Shown here in pieces: positions 45,789-54,463 of a stretch of 64,000 nucleotides of DNA. Source of the DNA: Polaribacter butkevichii (GTDB lineage Bacteria; Bacteroidota; Bacteroidia; Flavobacteriales; Flavobacteriaceae); assembly GCF_038024105.1 (NCBI RefSeq), contig NZ_CP150661.1, positions 1,259,001-1,323,000 of the forward strand, in the 5' to 3' direction. The translations under genes and the position numbers were made by a program. How positions within the stretch are numbered: the first letter of the stretch is position 1; each line of letters opens with the position of its first letter. The notes below the pieces were generated by a model. It was not told where the DNA came from, ran no database searches, and saw only the letters and a list, made by a program, of their open reading frames with translations.

Positions 45789-46934
45789 ATGACAGTTCAA
45801 AATATTAAAACAACTACGCAATTAAACTCAATTTCTGAAGCAATTGAAGATATTAGAAATGGTAAGATAATCATTGTTGTAGATGATGAAAATAGAGAAA
45901 ACGAAGGTGATTTTTTAGCTGCAGCAGAAAAAGTAACCCCAGAAATGATTAACTTTATGGCTACTCATGGTAGAGGGTTAATATGTGCTCCTTTAACAGA
46001 AACTCGTTGTAAAGAACTAGACTTACATGTTATGGTTAACAACAACACAGACCCTATGGAAACAGCTTTTACAGTTTCTGTAGATTTACGTGGTAAAGGT
46101 GTTACAACTGGTATTTCTGCAGGAGATAGAGCTTTAACAATAAAAGCTTTGGTAGATAAGGATACAAAACCTTTCGATTTAGCAAGACCTGGTCATATTT
46201 TTCCTTTAATAGCAAAAGAAGGCGGTGTTTTAAGAAGAACGGGGCATACAGAAGCTGCTATAGATTTTGCTCGTTTAGCGGGTTTGCAACCAGCAGGTGT
46301 TATTGTAGAAATTATGAATGAGGATGGTACTATGGCGCGCTTACCTCAACTTTTAGAAGTAGCAAAAAAATTAGACATTAAGATTGTTTCTATAGAAGAT
46401 TTAATTGCTTATAGAATGGAACATGATTCTTTAATTGAAATTAAAGAAGATTTTGAAATAAAAACTAGATTTGGCGAATTTAGATTAAGAGCTTACCAGC
46501 AAACAACAAATAATCAAGTACATATTTCTCTTACAAAAGGATCTTGGTCTAAAGACGAACCTATACTTACAAGAGTAAATTCTACTTTAGTAAATAATGA
46601 TATTTTAGGAACCTTAACAAATGATGCTGACAAGAAACTAGACAAAATGTTTCAGGTAATTAATGAAGAAGGAAAAGGTGCTATTATTTTTGTAAATCAA
46701 CAAAATCAATCTCAAAACTTATTAAGTAGGTTGGCTGGTTTAAAAGTAAATCAGGTAAATGGAGAAATGAAAGCACCAGATATTAAAATGGACAATAAAG
46801 ATTTTGGAATTGGAGCTCAAATTTTACACGATTTAAACATTCGAAAATTAAAACTAATTACCAATACACAACAAACAAAACGTGTAGGTATTATTGGTTA
46901 TGGTTTAGAAATTGTAGATTACGTAGGCTACTAA
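45789..46934 (+). CDS. ribB: 3,4-Dihydroxy-2-butanone 4-phosphate synthase with degenerate GCH II domain
   Basis: 381 residues. The N-terminal DHBP synthase is intact ('DDENRENEGDF', 'HGRGLICAPL', 'RTGHTEAAID'). The C-terminal part has the GTP cyclohydrolase II fold (from about 222), but its zinc cysteines are gone: the HSECLTGD site reads NSTLVNND (L267) and RCDCG reads TNDAD (N278, A280). It should make DHBP from ribulose 5-phosphate; a separate RibA must exist. Formally annotated RibBA in many genomes. Confidence 0.9.
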   Translation: MTVQNIKTTTQLNSISEAIEDIRNGKIIIVVDDENRENEGDFLAAAEKVTPEMINFMATHGRGLICAPLTETRCKELDLHVMVNNNTDPMETAFTVSVDLRGKGVTTGISAGDRALTIKALVDKDTKPFDLARPGHIFPLIAKEGGVLRRTGHTEAAIDFARLAGLQPAGVIVEIMNEDGTMARLPQLLEVAKKLDIKIVSIEDLIAYRMEHDSLIEIKEDFEIKTRFGEFRLRAYQQTTNNQVHISLTKGSWSKDEPILTRVNSTLVNNDILGTLTNDADKKLDKMFQVINEEGKGAIIFVNQQNQSQNLLSRLAGLKVNQVNGEMKAPDIKMDNKDFGIGAQILHDLNIRKLKLITNTQQTKRVGIIGYGLEIVDYVGY

Positions 46935-47031
46935 GACCTTATCCCCTATTTATCAAATTACTTTTTTTAAAAATTACAACATCAAAAATGTTAAACAAAG
47001 CCAATAAAACATACTACTTGGTATTTTTTAT

Positions 47032-47039
47032 TAACTTTG
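47032..47039 (+). promoter_or_regulatory. -7 box overlapping the TetR gene start
   Basis: TAACTTTG matches TAnnTTTG and ends three bases before ATG 47043; it overlaps the TTG at 47037. A transcript from here would be leaderless or nearly so. Confidence 0.4.
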
Positions 47040-47042
47040 AAA

Positions 47043-47645
47043 ATGTTACAAAAGCAAAAATCTGAATTTACCAAGCAATTAATTCTTAATGAGTCTTTTA
47101 AACTATTCTATAAAGATGGTTTTAAAACAACCAGTGTAGATAAAATAATGCTAAAGACAAAGCTTACAAAAGGTGCTTTTTATTACCATTATAAAAACAA
47201 AAGAGAATTAGGTTTAGATGTAATTAAGTTAAAACTACAAAAAAGAGTTTATGAAGGTATGATTTCTCCTCTTTTTACCAATGGTAATGCAATAGAGATT
47301 CTAAAATCTACTTTTTTAGATAGAATTAAATCTTTTCCGATAGAAGAAAAACAACAAGGTTGCCCAATGAATAATTTAATCAATGAAATTGGAAACTCAG
47401 ACAAAATTTATCAATTGGCACTAAAAAGTATTATTGAAGATTGGAAATCTGCAATAGTTCAGTTAATTGAAAAAGGAAAAGAACAAAAAACTATTAAAAA
47501 TGCTATTTCTAGTGAGGCTACCGCTGTTTATTTAATCAGTGCTTTTGAAGGCATCAGAGGAATACGAAAACTATATGATAATGATAAAATTGTAGAGGAA
47601 TATATTCTAGGTTTATCCTTATACATTAACCAAATAAAAGCATAA
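47043..47645 (+). CDS. TetR/AcrR family transcriptional regulator
   Basis: About 200 residues from ATG 47043 (a TTG two codons earlier lies in the promoter box). The N-terminal helix-turn-helix is typical: 'SVDKIMLKTKLTKGAFYYHYKNK' (split, about 36-58). The C-terminal ligand domain is unassigned. It precedes an SDR gene by eight bases, so it probably regulates this pair in response to a small ligand. Confidence 0.9.
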   Translation: MLQKQKSEFTKQLILNESFKLFYKDGFKTTSVDKIMLKTKLTKGAFYYHYKNKRELGLDVIKLKLQKRVYEGMISPLFTNGNAIEILKSTFLDRIKSFPIEEKQQGCPMNNLINEIGNSDKIYQLALKSIIEDWKSAIVQLIEKGKEQKTIKNAISSEATAVYLISAFEGIRGIRKLYDNDKIVEEYILGLSLYINQIKA

Positions 47646-47653
47646 AACAAATT

Positions 47654-48388
47654 ATGAAACTAGCAGACAAAGTTGTAATTGTAACAGGATCATCAAAAGG
47701 AATTGGGAAAGAAATAGCAATACTCTTAGCCGAAAATAATGCTAAAGTAATTGTAAACTATGCCAATAGTGAAACCGAAGCCAATGAAACCGTAAATACC
47801 ATCATTAATAGAAGTGGTTCTGCTTTTGCCATAAAGGCAGACGTTAGTAAAAGGAAAGAAGTAACACATTTGTTCGATAAAACAATTGAGCTTTACGGAA
47901 AAGTAGACGTTTTAGTTAACAATGCTGGTGTTATGAATTCTAAAAAACTGAAAGACATTACAGAAAATGATTTTGACCATCATTTTAATGTAAATGTTAA
48001 AGGCGTATACAATACGTTACAAGAAGCAGAAAGTAAACTTGCCGATAATGGTAATATAATTAACATCTCATCGAGTACCGTAAAACTAATGTTACCAACT
48101 TACGCTATTTACTCTGCCACAAAAGCGGCTGTAGAGCAAATAACACGTGTATTTTCTAAAGAAATTGGTAGAGGAATTTCGGTAAACGCCCTTGCTCCTG
48201 GCCCAACAGAAACCGAATTATTTTTAACAGGTAAATCGCCAGAATTTATAAAAACACTTAGTGGTATGAATGCTTTTAACAGATTAGCAAAACCTATAGA
48301 TATTGCTCGTGTTGTTTTATTTTTAGCCAGTGATGATTCTAAATGGGTTTCTGGTCAAGTTATTGGCGCAAACGGAGCTATGGTTTAG
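47654..48388 (+). CDS. SDR family oxidoreductase
   Basis: 244 residues of the classical short-chain dehydrogenase type: TGSSKGIG (11-18), NNAG (89-92), the serine at 139-141, Y153 and K157 (YSATK). Close to FabG-like reductases, NAD(P)H-dependent. The pairing with TetR suggests an inducible detoxification or catabolic reductase rather than the housekeeping FabG. Confidence 0.92.
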   Translation: MKLADKVVIVTGSSKGIGKEIAILLAENNAKVIVNYANSETEANETVNTIINRSGSAFAIKADVSKRKEVTHLFDKTIELYGKVDVLVNNAGVMNSKKLKDITENDFDHHFNVNVKGVYNTLQEAESKLADNGNIINISSSTVKLMLPTYAIYSATKAAVEQITRVFSKEIGRGISVNALAPGPTETELFLTGKSPEFIKTLSGMNAFNRLAKPIDIARVVLFLASDDSKWVSGQVIGANGAMV

Positions 48389-48393
48389 TCTAT

Positions 48394-49095
48394 TTAAAAT
48401 TTTAATAAATCCCCGCTTATTAATTCAATTGGCTGTTCGTTTCTTTTAAACAAACGAGCAGTCAATTTTCCTCTTAAAAAAACAGCATCATTATCAACCT
48501 CTAACCAACTTCCCTCACGCAAACCTAAAACTGGAGTTTCATTAAACACATGAAATTCTTTAATGCGTGTTTCTCTGGTTTCTCCCATATGTGTAGAACC
48601 TTCAATAGGATCTAAATAATGGGCATTGATATTAAAATTAATGCAACCTAAGGTGGTAAAACTTGGTGGATACACAATAGGCATATCATTTGTGTTTTTC
48701 ATATTAACCCCACAAATATTACTTCCGGCACTTGTGCCTAAATAAGGTGTTCCGTTTTCAATCACTTCTTTTAAGGTAGTTAAAACATCATTTTTATACA
48801 ATTGATTTACTAATTCAAACGTATTTCCGCCTCCTGTAAAAATTGCTGATGCATTATTAACAGCTTCTTTTGCATTCTCAAATTCATGAATCCCTTTTAC
48901 ATCAATATTTATCTCTGAAAAGGCTTTTTTAGCTATTGCAGTGTATTCGTCGTAAGAAATCCCACTTGGTCTAGCATACGGTATAAATAACAATTCTTTT
49001 ACTCCAGTAAAATGCTTCTTTAAAGTAGGTAATAAATATGCTAAATATTTACTTCCATGCACTGTAGATGTACTTGCAATAATCATTTTTTTCAT
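48394..49095 (-). CDS. pepE: Dipeptidase E (peptidase S51)
   Basis: 233 residues. GTSAGSN places nucleophile S122; D137 and H159 complete the triad at positions matching the known enzyme offset by two. It hydrolyses Asp-X dipeptides. 'FTGGGNTFELV' at 86-96 is also conserved. It is convergent with the SDR gene. Confidence 0.92.
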   Translation of the reverse strand: MKKMIIASTSTVHGSKYLAYLLPTLKKHFTGVKELLFIPYARPSGISYDEYTAIAKKAFSEINIDVKGIHEFENAKEAVNNASAIFTGGGNTFELVNQLYKNDVLTTLKEVIENGTPYLGTSAGSNICGVNMKNTNDMPIVYPPSFTTLGCINFNINAHYLDPIEGSTHMGETRETRIKEFHVFNETPVLGLREGSWLEVDNDAVFLRGKLTARLFKRNEQPIELISGDLLKF

Positions 49096-49190
49096 ACATC
49101 AAAAATAAGAATTTTAAACCATCCTTTTTAACACAAGTTTACAATTCTCTTAATAGAGTTTTAAGACCCAATCCTCCTTTCTTTGTAATA

Positions 49191-49973
49191 ATGAAACAAA
49201 TACTTACTTTTCTAACTCTTTTTATGTGTCTAAATTTCTTAAACGCACAAGAAAAAAGAAAAATCATATCAGGTAAAATGGTGTTAGATAGTTTGCCTAT
49301 TGTTAATGTACATATTATCAATCAACATACAAAAATTGGTACAATTAGTAATGATAATGGTATTTTCAAAATTCCTGTTCGTCTTGGTGATACCTTATTT
49401 TTCTCACATTTACAATATCAAGACAAAGTTATTATCATCACAGATAAAACAATTGTAAATCAAAAAATAAACATTTCTTTAGAAGAAAAAACGGTTGTTT
49501 TAAAAGAGATGGTATTAGAAAAACAACGAAGTATTTTTTATCAAGATCCAGAAATAACAAATTATAGTGGCCCTGTTGTAAATGCAAAGAAATTAAACCT
49601 GCCATATGCAAATACTTTTGCCAAAAAAGATAAATCTATCGTTAGTTTTAGTTCTGGAGCTGCCATCAGTTTAGATAATTTAATAGGTGCTTTAAACGGA
49701 AGCCACAGAAGAGAAAAACAAATGAAAGAGATGGCGTTAGAAGATAGTGAACTCGAAAAAATTAGAAAACATTTTACGGATGATTTTTTTATTACTGATT
49801 TAAAAATCAAGAAACTTTATATCAATCAGTTTTTAAATGATTGTATTGATAAAAATATAATTCGTATTTTTAAAAGGGATAACAAATTAGATGTCATCAA
49901 ACTATTAATAAAAGAAAGTAGACTATTTCCTCACAGAATAATGGAAGAAGACATCTATTTAACCAACCATTAA
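49191..49973 (+). CDS. Secreted CarboxypepD_reg-like protein, paralog 1
   Basis: 260 residues. A signal peptide ends near residue 19 (LNAQ). A CarboxypepD_reg_2-like beta-sandwich follows (about 22-100: 'ISGKMVLDSLPIVNVHIIN', 'GTISNDNGIFKI'), then a helical region specific to these proteins. It is the most divergent of three tandem paralogs. Its C-terminal part keeps the 'FF..LKI' element of the other two. No TonB plug or barrel, so it is not a SusC protein. Function unknown. Confidence 0.75.
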   Translation: MKQILTFLTLFMCLNFLNAQEKRKIISGKMVLDSLPIVNVHIINQHTKIGTISNDNGIFKIPVRLGDTLFFSHLQYQDKVIIITDKTIVNQKINISLEEKTVVLKEMVLEKQRSIFYQDPEITNYSGPVVNAKKLNLPYANTFAKKDKSIVSFSSGAAISLDNLIGALNGSHRREKQMKEMALEDSELEKIRKHFTDDFFITDLKIKKLYINQFLNDCIDKNIIRIFKRDNKLDVIKLLIKESRLFPHRIMEEDIYLTNH

Positions 49974-49982
49974 TACTCGTAA

Positions 49983-50795
49983 ATGGAAAAAAAACTACTT
50001 CAATTACTTTTATTTTTTTTATCATTTACTGCTTTTTCTCAAGAAGATAAAACATTAATTTCGGGTAGAGTTATAGACTCTATTGGTATTGTTAAAAATG
50101 CAAATATTATCAACCTAAAAACAAAACAAGGTACTTTTTCTTTTGATGATGGCCGTTTTCAAATCTATGTTTCAGAAGGCGATTCTATACAAATTTCAAA
50201 CATACAATACAGCACCAAAACAATCATAATTAACAAAAAAACAATCATAAATAAAGCGTTAATTGTTCCTTTAAAACAAAGTACTTATGTTTTAGATGAA
50301 TTCGAATTAAAACGAAACCACTTAATTGGGCAGTTAGCTGTTGATATTAAATCCGTACCGAAAAACGAAAAAATTGCGTTATTAAAAAGTAATATGGATT
50401 TTTCTAATGTAGATTTCTCTTTAAAAGATCATAGAATTGATGCTAATAATAGAGCAAGTTCTAAAGTAGTAAACACGGTTGCTAATTCGTATTCTGGACT
50501 TAATGTAGGCGGAATTATAGGTGGTTTATTTTCTTCTAAAAAGTTTGAAAAAGCACAATCTAGAGATAAAGAATTTGATCGTAAAAAAGTATTTAAAAAT
50601 AAAATATTGGTGGAATTTGGTGACCATTTTTTCTTTAATAAATTAAAAATTCCTAAAGAAAAATACTTTCATTTTATAGAATATTGTTTACCTTTTGGTA
50701 TTGAAAAAATGTATGCCGAAAATAGACTTTTAAAGATTATAGAAATATTTCAACAAGAAAGCGCATCTTACTTAGAAACTTTAAACGAAGAATAA
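49983..50795 (+). CDS. Secreted CarboxypepD_reg-like protein, paralog 2
   Basis: 270 residues, signal peptide to about residue 19 (AFSQ). 'LISGRVIDSIGIVKNANIIN' and 'QGTFSFDDGRFQIYVSEGDS' are almost repeated in paralog 3. The C-terminal region ends with 'FFFNKLKIPKEKYFHF' and 'ENRLLKIIEIFQQES'. Nine bases separate it from paralog 1, eleven from paralog 3. Confidence 0.75.
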   Translation: MEKKLLQLLLFFLSFTAFSQEDKTLISGRVIDSIGIVKNANIINLKTKQGTFSFDDGRFQIYVSEGDSIQISNIQYSTKTIIINKKTIINKALIVPLKQSTYVLDEFELKRNHLIGQLAVDIKSVPKNEKIALLKSNMDFSNVDFSLKDHRIDANNRASSKVVNTVANSYSGLNVGGIIGGLFSSKKFEKAQSRDKEFDRKKVFKNKILVEFGDHFFFNKLKIPKEKYFHFIEYCLPFGIEKMYAENRLLKIIEIFQQESASYLETLNEE

Positions 50796-50806
50796 ACCTA
50801 TCTGAC

Positions 50807-51607
50807 ATGGTAAAAAAACTACTTACAATTTTCGTGTTTTTTGTAACGTTTACTACTTTATCACAAGAAACAAAAATATTACTATCTGGTAAAGTTATAG
50901 ATTCTTTGGGCATTGTTAAAAATGCAAATATCATTAACAGACAAACAAACCAAGGTACTTTTTCTTCGGATGATGGCCGATTTAGAATTTTTGTTTCAGA
51001 AGGAGATTCTTTACAAATTTCAACAGTACAACACATTACCAAAAAAATAAGGATTACCAAAACAATTAAAGATTTAAAATCGATAACTGTTACACTTAAA
51101 CAAAACACTTATGTTTTAGATGCATTCGATTTAAAACGAAATGATTTAATGGGCAGATTAACTGCAGATTTAAAAGGAGTTCCTAGAAGTAGAAAAGACT
51201 CTTTATTAAGCAAGGTTTTAGATTTTTCTAACATCAATTTTAAACAAAAAGATCCTACAATTGATGCCGTTGTAAAAGCAAAACCACCTATTGTAAACAC
51301 CGTACCCAATTCCTTTGGAGGCGCAGGAGCTGGTGCTAAAATTCCTTTTCGTGATTCTGAACGTTTATGGGCATTGCGTAAAAAATTAGAACGTAAAAAA
51401 CAATTTCCGTATAAAATAATGTCAGAATTAGGTGAAAAATTCTTTTTCGAAAAATTAAAAATCCCAGTAGATCATTACTTCCATTTTTTAGAATACTGTA
51501 ATCCTTTGGGTGTAGAAGAATTACATAAAGAAAATAAGATATTAGAACTTATAAAAATCTTTCAGAAAGAAAGTGTTCCTTATTTAAAAATCATAAAAAA
51601 AGAGTAA
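50807..51607 (+). CDS. Secreted CarboxypepD_reg-like protein, paralog 3
   Basis: 266 residues, closest to paralog 2: 'LSGKVIDSLGIVKNANIIN', 'QGTFSSDDGRFRIFVSEGDS', 'FFFEKLKIPVDHYFHF', 'ELIKIFQKES'. The middle differs with a glycine-rich 'SFGGAGAGAKIP' stretch near 165-176. Together with paralog 2 this is a recent local duplication. Function unknown, periplasmic or surface. Confidence 0.75.
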   Translation: MVKKLLTIFVFFVTFTTLSQETKILLSGKVIDSLGIVKNANIINRQTNQGTFSSDDGRFRIFVSEGDSLQISTVQHITKKIRITKTIKDLKSITVTLKQNTYVLDAFDLKRNDLMGRLTADLKGVPRSRKDSLLSKVLDFSNINFKQKDPTIDAVVKAKPPIVNTVPNSFGGAGAGAKIPFRDSERLWALRKKLERKKQFPYKIMSELGEKFFFEKLKIPVDHYFHFLEYCNPLGVEELHKENKILELIKIFQKESVPYLKIIKKE

Positions 51608-51636
51608 TTTGGCGCAATAATTGTTTTATCATCCTC

Positions 51637-52134
51637 ATGAATACTAAAAAAACTATTTTACTTTTATTTATAATTCCCCTTCTCTCCTTCTCTGCTCACA
51701 AGTACTATTTGAGCTTAACACAAATAGAATATAGAAGCGAATTACATACAGTACAAATAACAATAAATGTTTTTATTGATGATATAGAAAAAGCCTTAAA
51801 CAAAGATTACAATATCGATTTACAATTAGATACCAAAAAAGAATTAAAAGATAATGATGTTTATTTTAAGAAATATCTAAATCAAAAATTACATTTAAAA
51901 ATTGATGACGTTTCTAAAACCTTTAATTACATTGGTAAAGAGTACGATGGTGATTTAGTTTATTTCTATCTAGAAATAGAAGATGTTACTGGAGTAAATA
52001 CCATAGAAATTTCAAATAAAATACTTACAACACATTTTCCTCAACAACAAAATTTAATAAAGTCTAAAGTGGGTAAAAAACACAAAAGTATTTTGTTAAA
52101 TGCTAAAAATGATAAAGGTTTGTTAAAATTTTAA
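51637..52134 (+). CDS. DUF6702 family protein
   Basis: 165 residues with a signal peptide (to about residue 19, SFSAHKYY). 'HKYYLSLTQIEYRSE' and 'LQITINVFIDDIEKAL'-like stretches are the DUF6702 pattern; it has no enzyme motif. It lies directly before the M1 peptidase pair, a neighbour relationship I recall from other Flavobacteriaceae; a role in the same envelope process is inferred. Confidence 0.75.
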   Translation: MNTKKTILLLFIIPLLSFSAHKYYLSLTQIEYRSELHTVQITINVFIDDIEKALNKDYNIDLQLDTKKELKDNDVYFKKYLNQKLHLKIDDVSKTFNYIGKEYDGDLVYFYLEIEDVTGVNTIEISNKILTTHFPQQQNLIKSKVGKKHKSILLNAKNDKGLLKF

Positions 52135-52167
52135 CTCTTTTTAACTTTTTTAACTACTTATCCTTAA

Positions 52168-52196
52168 TTTGTACGCAAATTCAACTTAGGTACAAA
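52168..52196. promoter_or_regulatory. Inverted repeat TTTGTAC...GTACAAA at the M1 peptidase start
   Basis: Seven-base arms at 52168-52174 and 52190-52196 with a 15-base gap; the right arm runs into the ATG. It could be an operator or an mRNA hairpin that affects initiation. Chance is not excluded in AT-rich DNA. Confidence 0.35.
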
Positions 52197-54325
52197 TGAA
52201 AAAAATTACATTACTCTTACTCGCTGTATTTTTTATTGGGACAGCTACGTATGCCCAAGAACAAAATATTACAAAACAGGGGCACACAAATCAAAACAAA
52301 TTTAAACAACTTAAAGACGAACTAGCTACCCCAAATAGCCAAAGAACAGCTTCTGGTGCTCCAGGTGTAAATTACACGCAGCAAAAGGTGGATTATGTAA
52401 TGGATATTGTTTTAGATGATGAAAATCAAAAAATAACAGGTAAAGAAACCATTACCTATCATAACAACTCTAAAGATGATTTATCATATTTATGGGTACA
52501 ATTAGACCAAAATATGAGGGCTAAAGATTCTAAAACGCCAGATATTCAACCTAATAAAATTGCTAAAAGCATTAGTAAAACCCAGTTTGAGAGTACTTAT
52601 GATTCTGAACCTTTTGATGGTGGTTTTAAAATTACAAGTGTAACAAACACAAACGGTAGCAACTTATCTCATACCATTAACCAAACAATGATGCGTATTA
52701 ACTTACCAAAACCTTTGGCTTCTGGAGAAACTTTTTCTTTTAAAATAAATTGGTGGTACAATATTAATAACCACAGAACACAAGGTGGTCGTTCTGGATT
52801 TGAACATTTTACAGAAAATGACAATAACAATTATGTAATTGCACAGTTTTATCCAAGATTGTGTGTCTATGATAATGTAGAAGGATGGCAAAACGGTCAG
52901 TTTTGGGGAAGAAGCGAATTTGCTTTAGAATTTGGAGATTTTACGGTAAATATTACAACTCCCAAAGACCACATGTTAGGTGCAACGGGAGTTTTACAAA
53001 ACGAAAATGATGTTTTTTCAAAAACAGAATTAAAAAGATTAGCAAAAGCTAGAAAAACTTTTGACAATCCTGTTGTTATTCGTACTCAAAAAGAAGCAAC
53101 TAAAATTGAAAAAAGTAAATCTAAAGAAACTAAAACTTGGAAATTTATTGCTAAAAATGTACGTGATTATGCGTTTGCAACTTCAAGAAAGTTTATTTGG
53201 GATGCCATGGCAGTAGATATTAATGGTAAAACGGTAATGGCCTATTCTTTATATTCTAAAGAAGCAAATCCTTTATATGGGGAACACTCTACAAGAGCAG
53301 TTGCACAAACCTTAAAAACGTATTCTAAATATACGTTTGATTATCCGTATCATAAAGCAATTTCTGTAGACGGACAAATGGGAATGGAATACCCTCAAAT
53401 TTGTTTCAATCCAGGAAGACCAGATGCAGACGGTACCTATTCTGATAGAGTAAAATACAGAATGATAAAAGTAACGATTCACGAAGTTGGTCATAACTTT
53501 TTTCCGATGATTGTAAATTCTGATGAAAGACAATGGACTTGGATGGACGAAGGTTTAAATTCTTATGTAGAAATGCAAGCAGAATTAGCGTATGATAAAG
53601 ATTTCCCTATTACTAGAGGATATCCTAAAAATATTGTAAAATATATGGCAGGCGATCAATCTAAGATTGCTCCAATTATGTCTAAAGGAGATCATGTGTA
53701 TGAATTTGGTAACAATGCGTACGGTAAACCTGCTACCGCCTTATGGATTTTAAGAGAAACAATTATGGGTAAAGAATTGTTTGACCATGCTTTTAGAACT
53801 TATGCACAACGTTGGATGTTTAAACACCCAACGCCTGCAGACTTTTTTAGAACAATGGAAGATGCCTCTGGTGTAGATTTAGATTGGTTTTGGAGGGGAT
53901 GGTTTTACACTACAGATGTAACAGATATTGGTATTAAAGGTGTAAAAAAATACTACACAAAAGCAAATGGAGAAAACGTAGATTTTATAGAAGATACAAC
54001 AGAAGGACTAGCATTTAGTAAAGCGAAAAGTAAAAAATCTAAATTCCACTACGAAATTACCTATAATAAACCAGGGGGATTAGTAATGCCAATTATTGTG
54101 CAATTTAGTTATACAGACGGTACAACAGAAAGAAAAGTATATCCTGCACAAATATGGAGATATAATGATCAAGAAATTACCAAAGTATTTTCTTCTAACA
54201 AAGAAGTTTCTAAAATTACTATAGATCCTAACCAAGAAACGGCAGATGTAGACCCATCTAACAATAGCTGGCCAAAAGAACAAAATAACAAGTTCGAAAA
54301 ATTTAAAAGCAAAATAAAAGGATAA
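52196..54325 (+). CDS. M1 family metallopeptidase, copy 1
   Basis: 709 residues. A signal peptide ends near residue 20 (TYAQ). The zinc site HEVGH is at 429-433 with the third ligand E452 (DEGLN), HExxH-X18-E spacing. The usual GAMEN exopeptidase motif reads GMEYP. Aminopeptidase activity in the periplasm is likely. A nearly identical layout occurs in copy 2. The long terminator at 54337 follows. Confidence 0.92.
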   Translation: MKKITLLLLAVFFIGTATYAQEQNITKQGHTNQNKFKQLKDELATPNSQRTASGAPGVNYTQQKVDYVMDIVLDDENQKITGKETITYHNNSKDDLSYLWVQLDQNMRAKDSKTPDIQPNKIAKSISKTQFESTYDSEPFDGGFKITSVTNTNGSNLSHTINQTMMRINLPKPLASGETFSFKINWWYNINNHRTQGGRSGFEHFTENDNNNYVIAQFYPRLCVYDNVEGWQNGQFWGRSEFALEFGDFTVNITTPKDHMLGATGVLQNENDVFSKTELKRLAKARKTFDNPVVIRTQKEATKIEKSKSKETKTWKFIAKNVRDYAFATSRKFIWDAMAVDINGKTVMAYSLYSKEANPLYGEHSTRAVAQTLKTYSKYTFDYPYHKAISVDGQMGMEYPQICFNPGRPDADGTYSDRVKYRMIKVTIHEVGHNFFPMIVNSDERQWTWMDEGLNSYVEMQAELAYDKDFPITRGYPKNIVKYMAGDQSKIAPIMSKGDHVYEFGNNAYGKPATALWILRETIMGKELFDHAFRTYAQRWMFKHPTPADFFRTMEDASGVDLDWFWRGWFYTTDVTDIGIKGVKKYYTKANGENVDFIEDTTEGLAFSKAKSKKSKFHYEITYNKPGGLVMPIIVQFSYTDGTTERKVYPAQIWRYNDQEITKVFSSNKEVSKITIDPNQETADVDPSNNSWPKEQNNKFEKFKSKIKG

Positions 54326-54336
54326 CAAACGTTCTT

Positions 54337-54380
54337 TTATCAAAAAAAGCGATATCCTTAGGTATCGCTTTTTTTGATAA
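54337..54380 (+). terminator. Terminator between the two M1 peptidase genes
   Basis: An 18-base perfect stem (TTATCAAAAAAAGCGATA and its complement) with an eight-base loop, containing a T-run in the right arm. Strong stop; the second M1 gene therefore needs its own promoter. Confidence 0.93.
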
Positions 54381-54463
54381 AAATTTGTTAATTTTTTAAC
54401 ATTGAACCAACGTTTGTAGACTTATCACTAATTTTATCGATAATTAAACCCAAATTAAAACAA

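Noticed and set aside
49191..51607. SusC/TonB-dependent receptor genes suggested by the CarboxypepD_reg-like domain
   Set aside because: The proteins are only 260-270 residues and have no plug or barrel.
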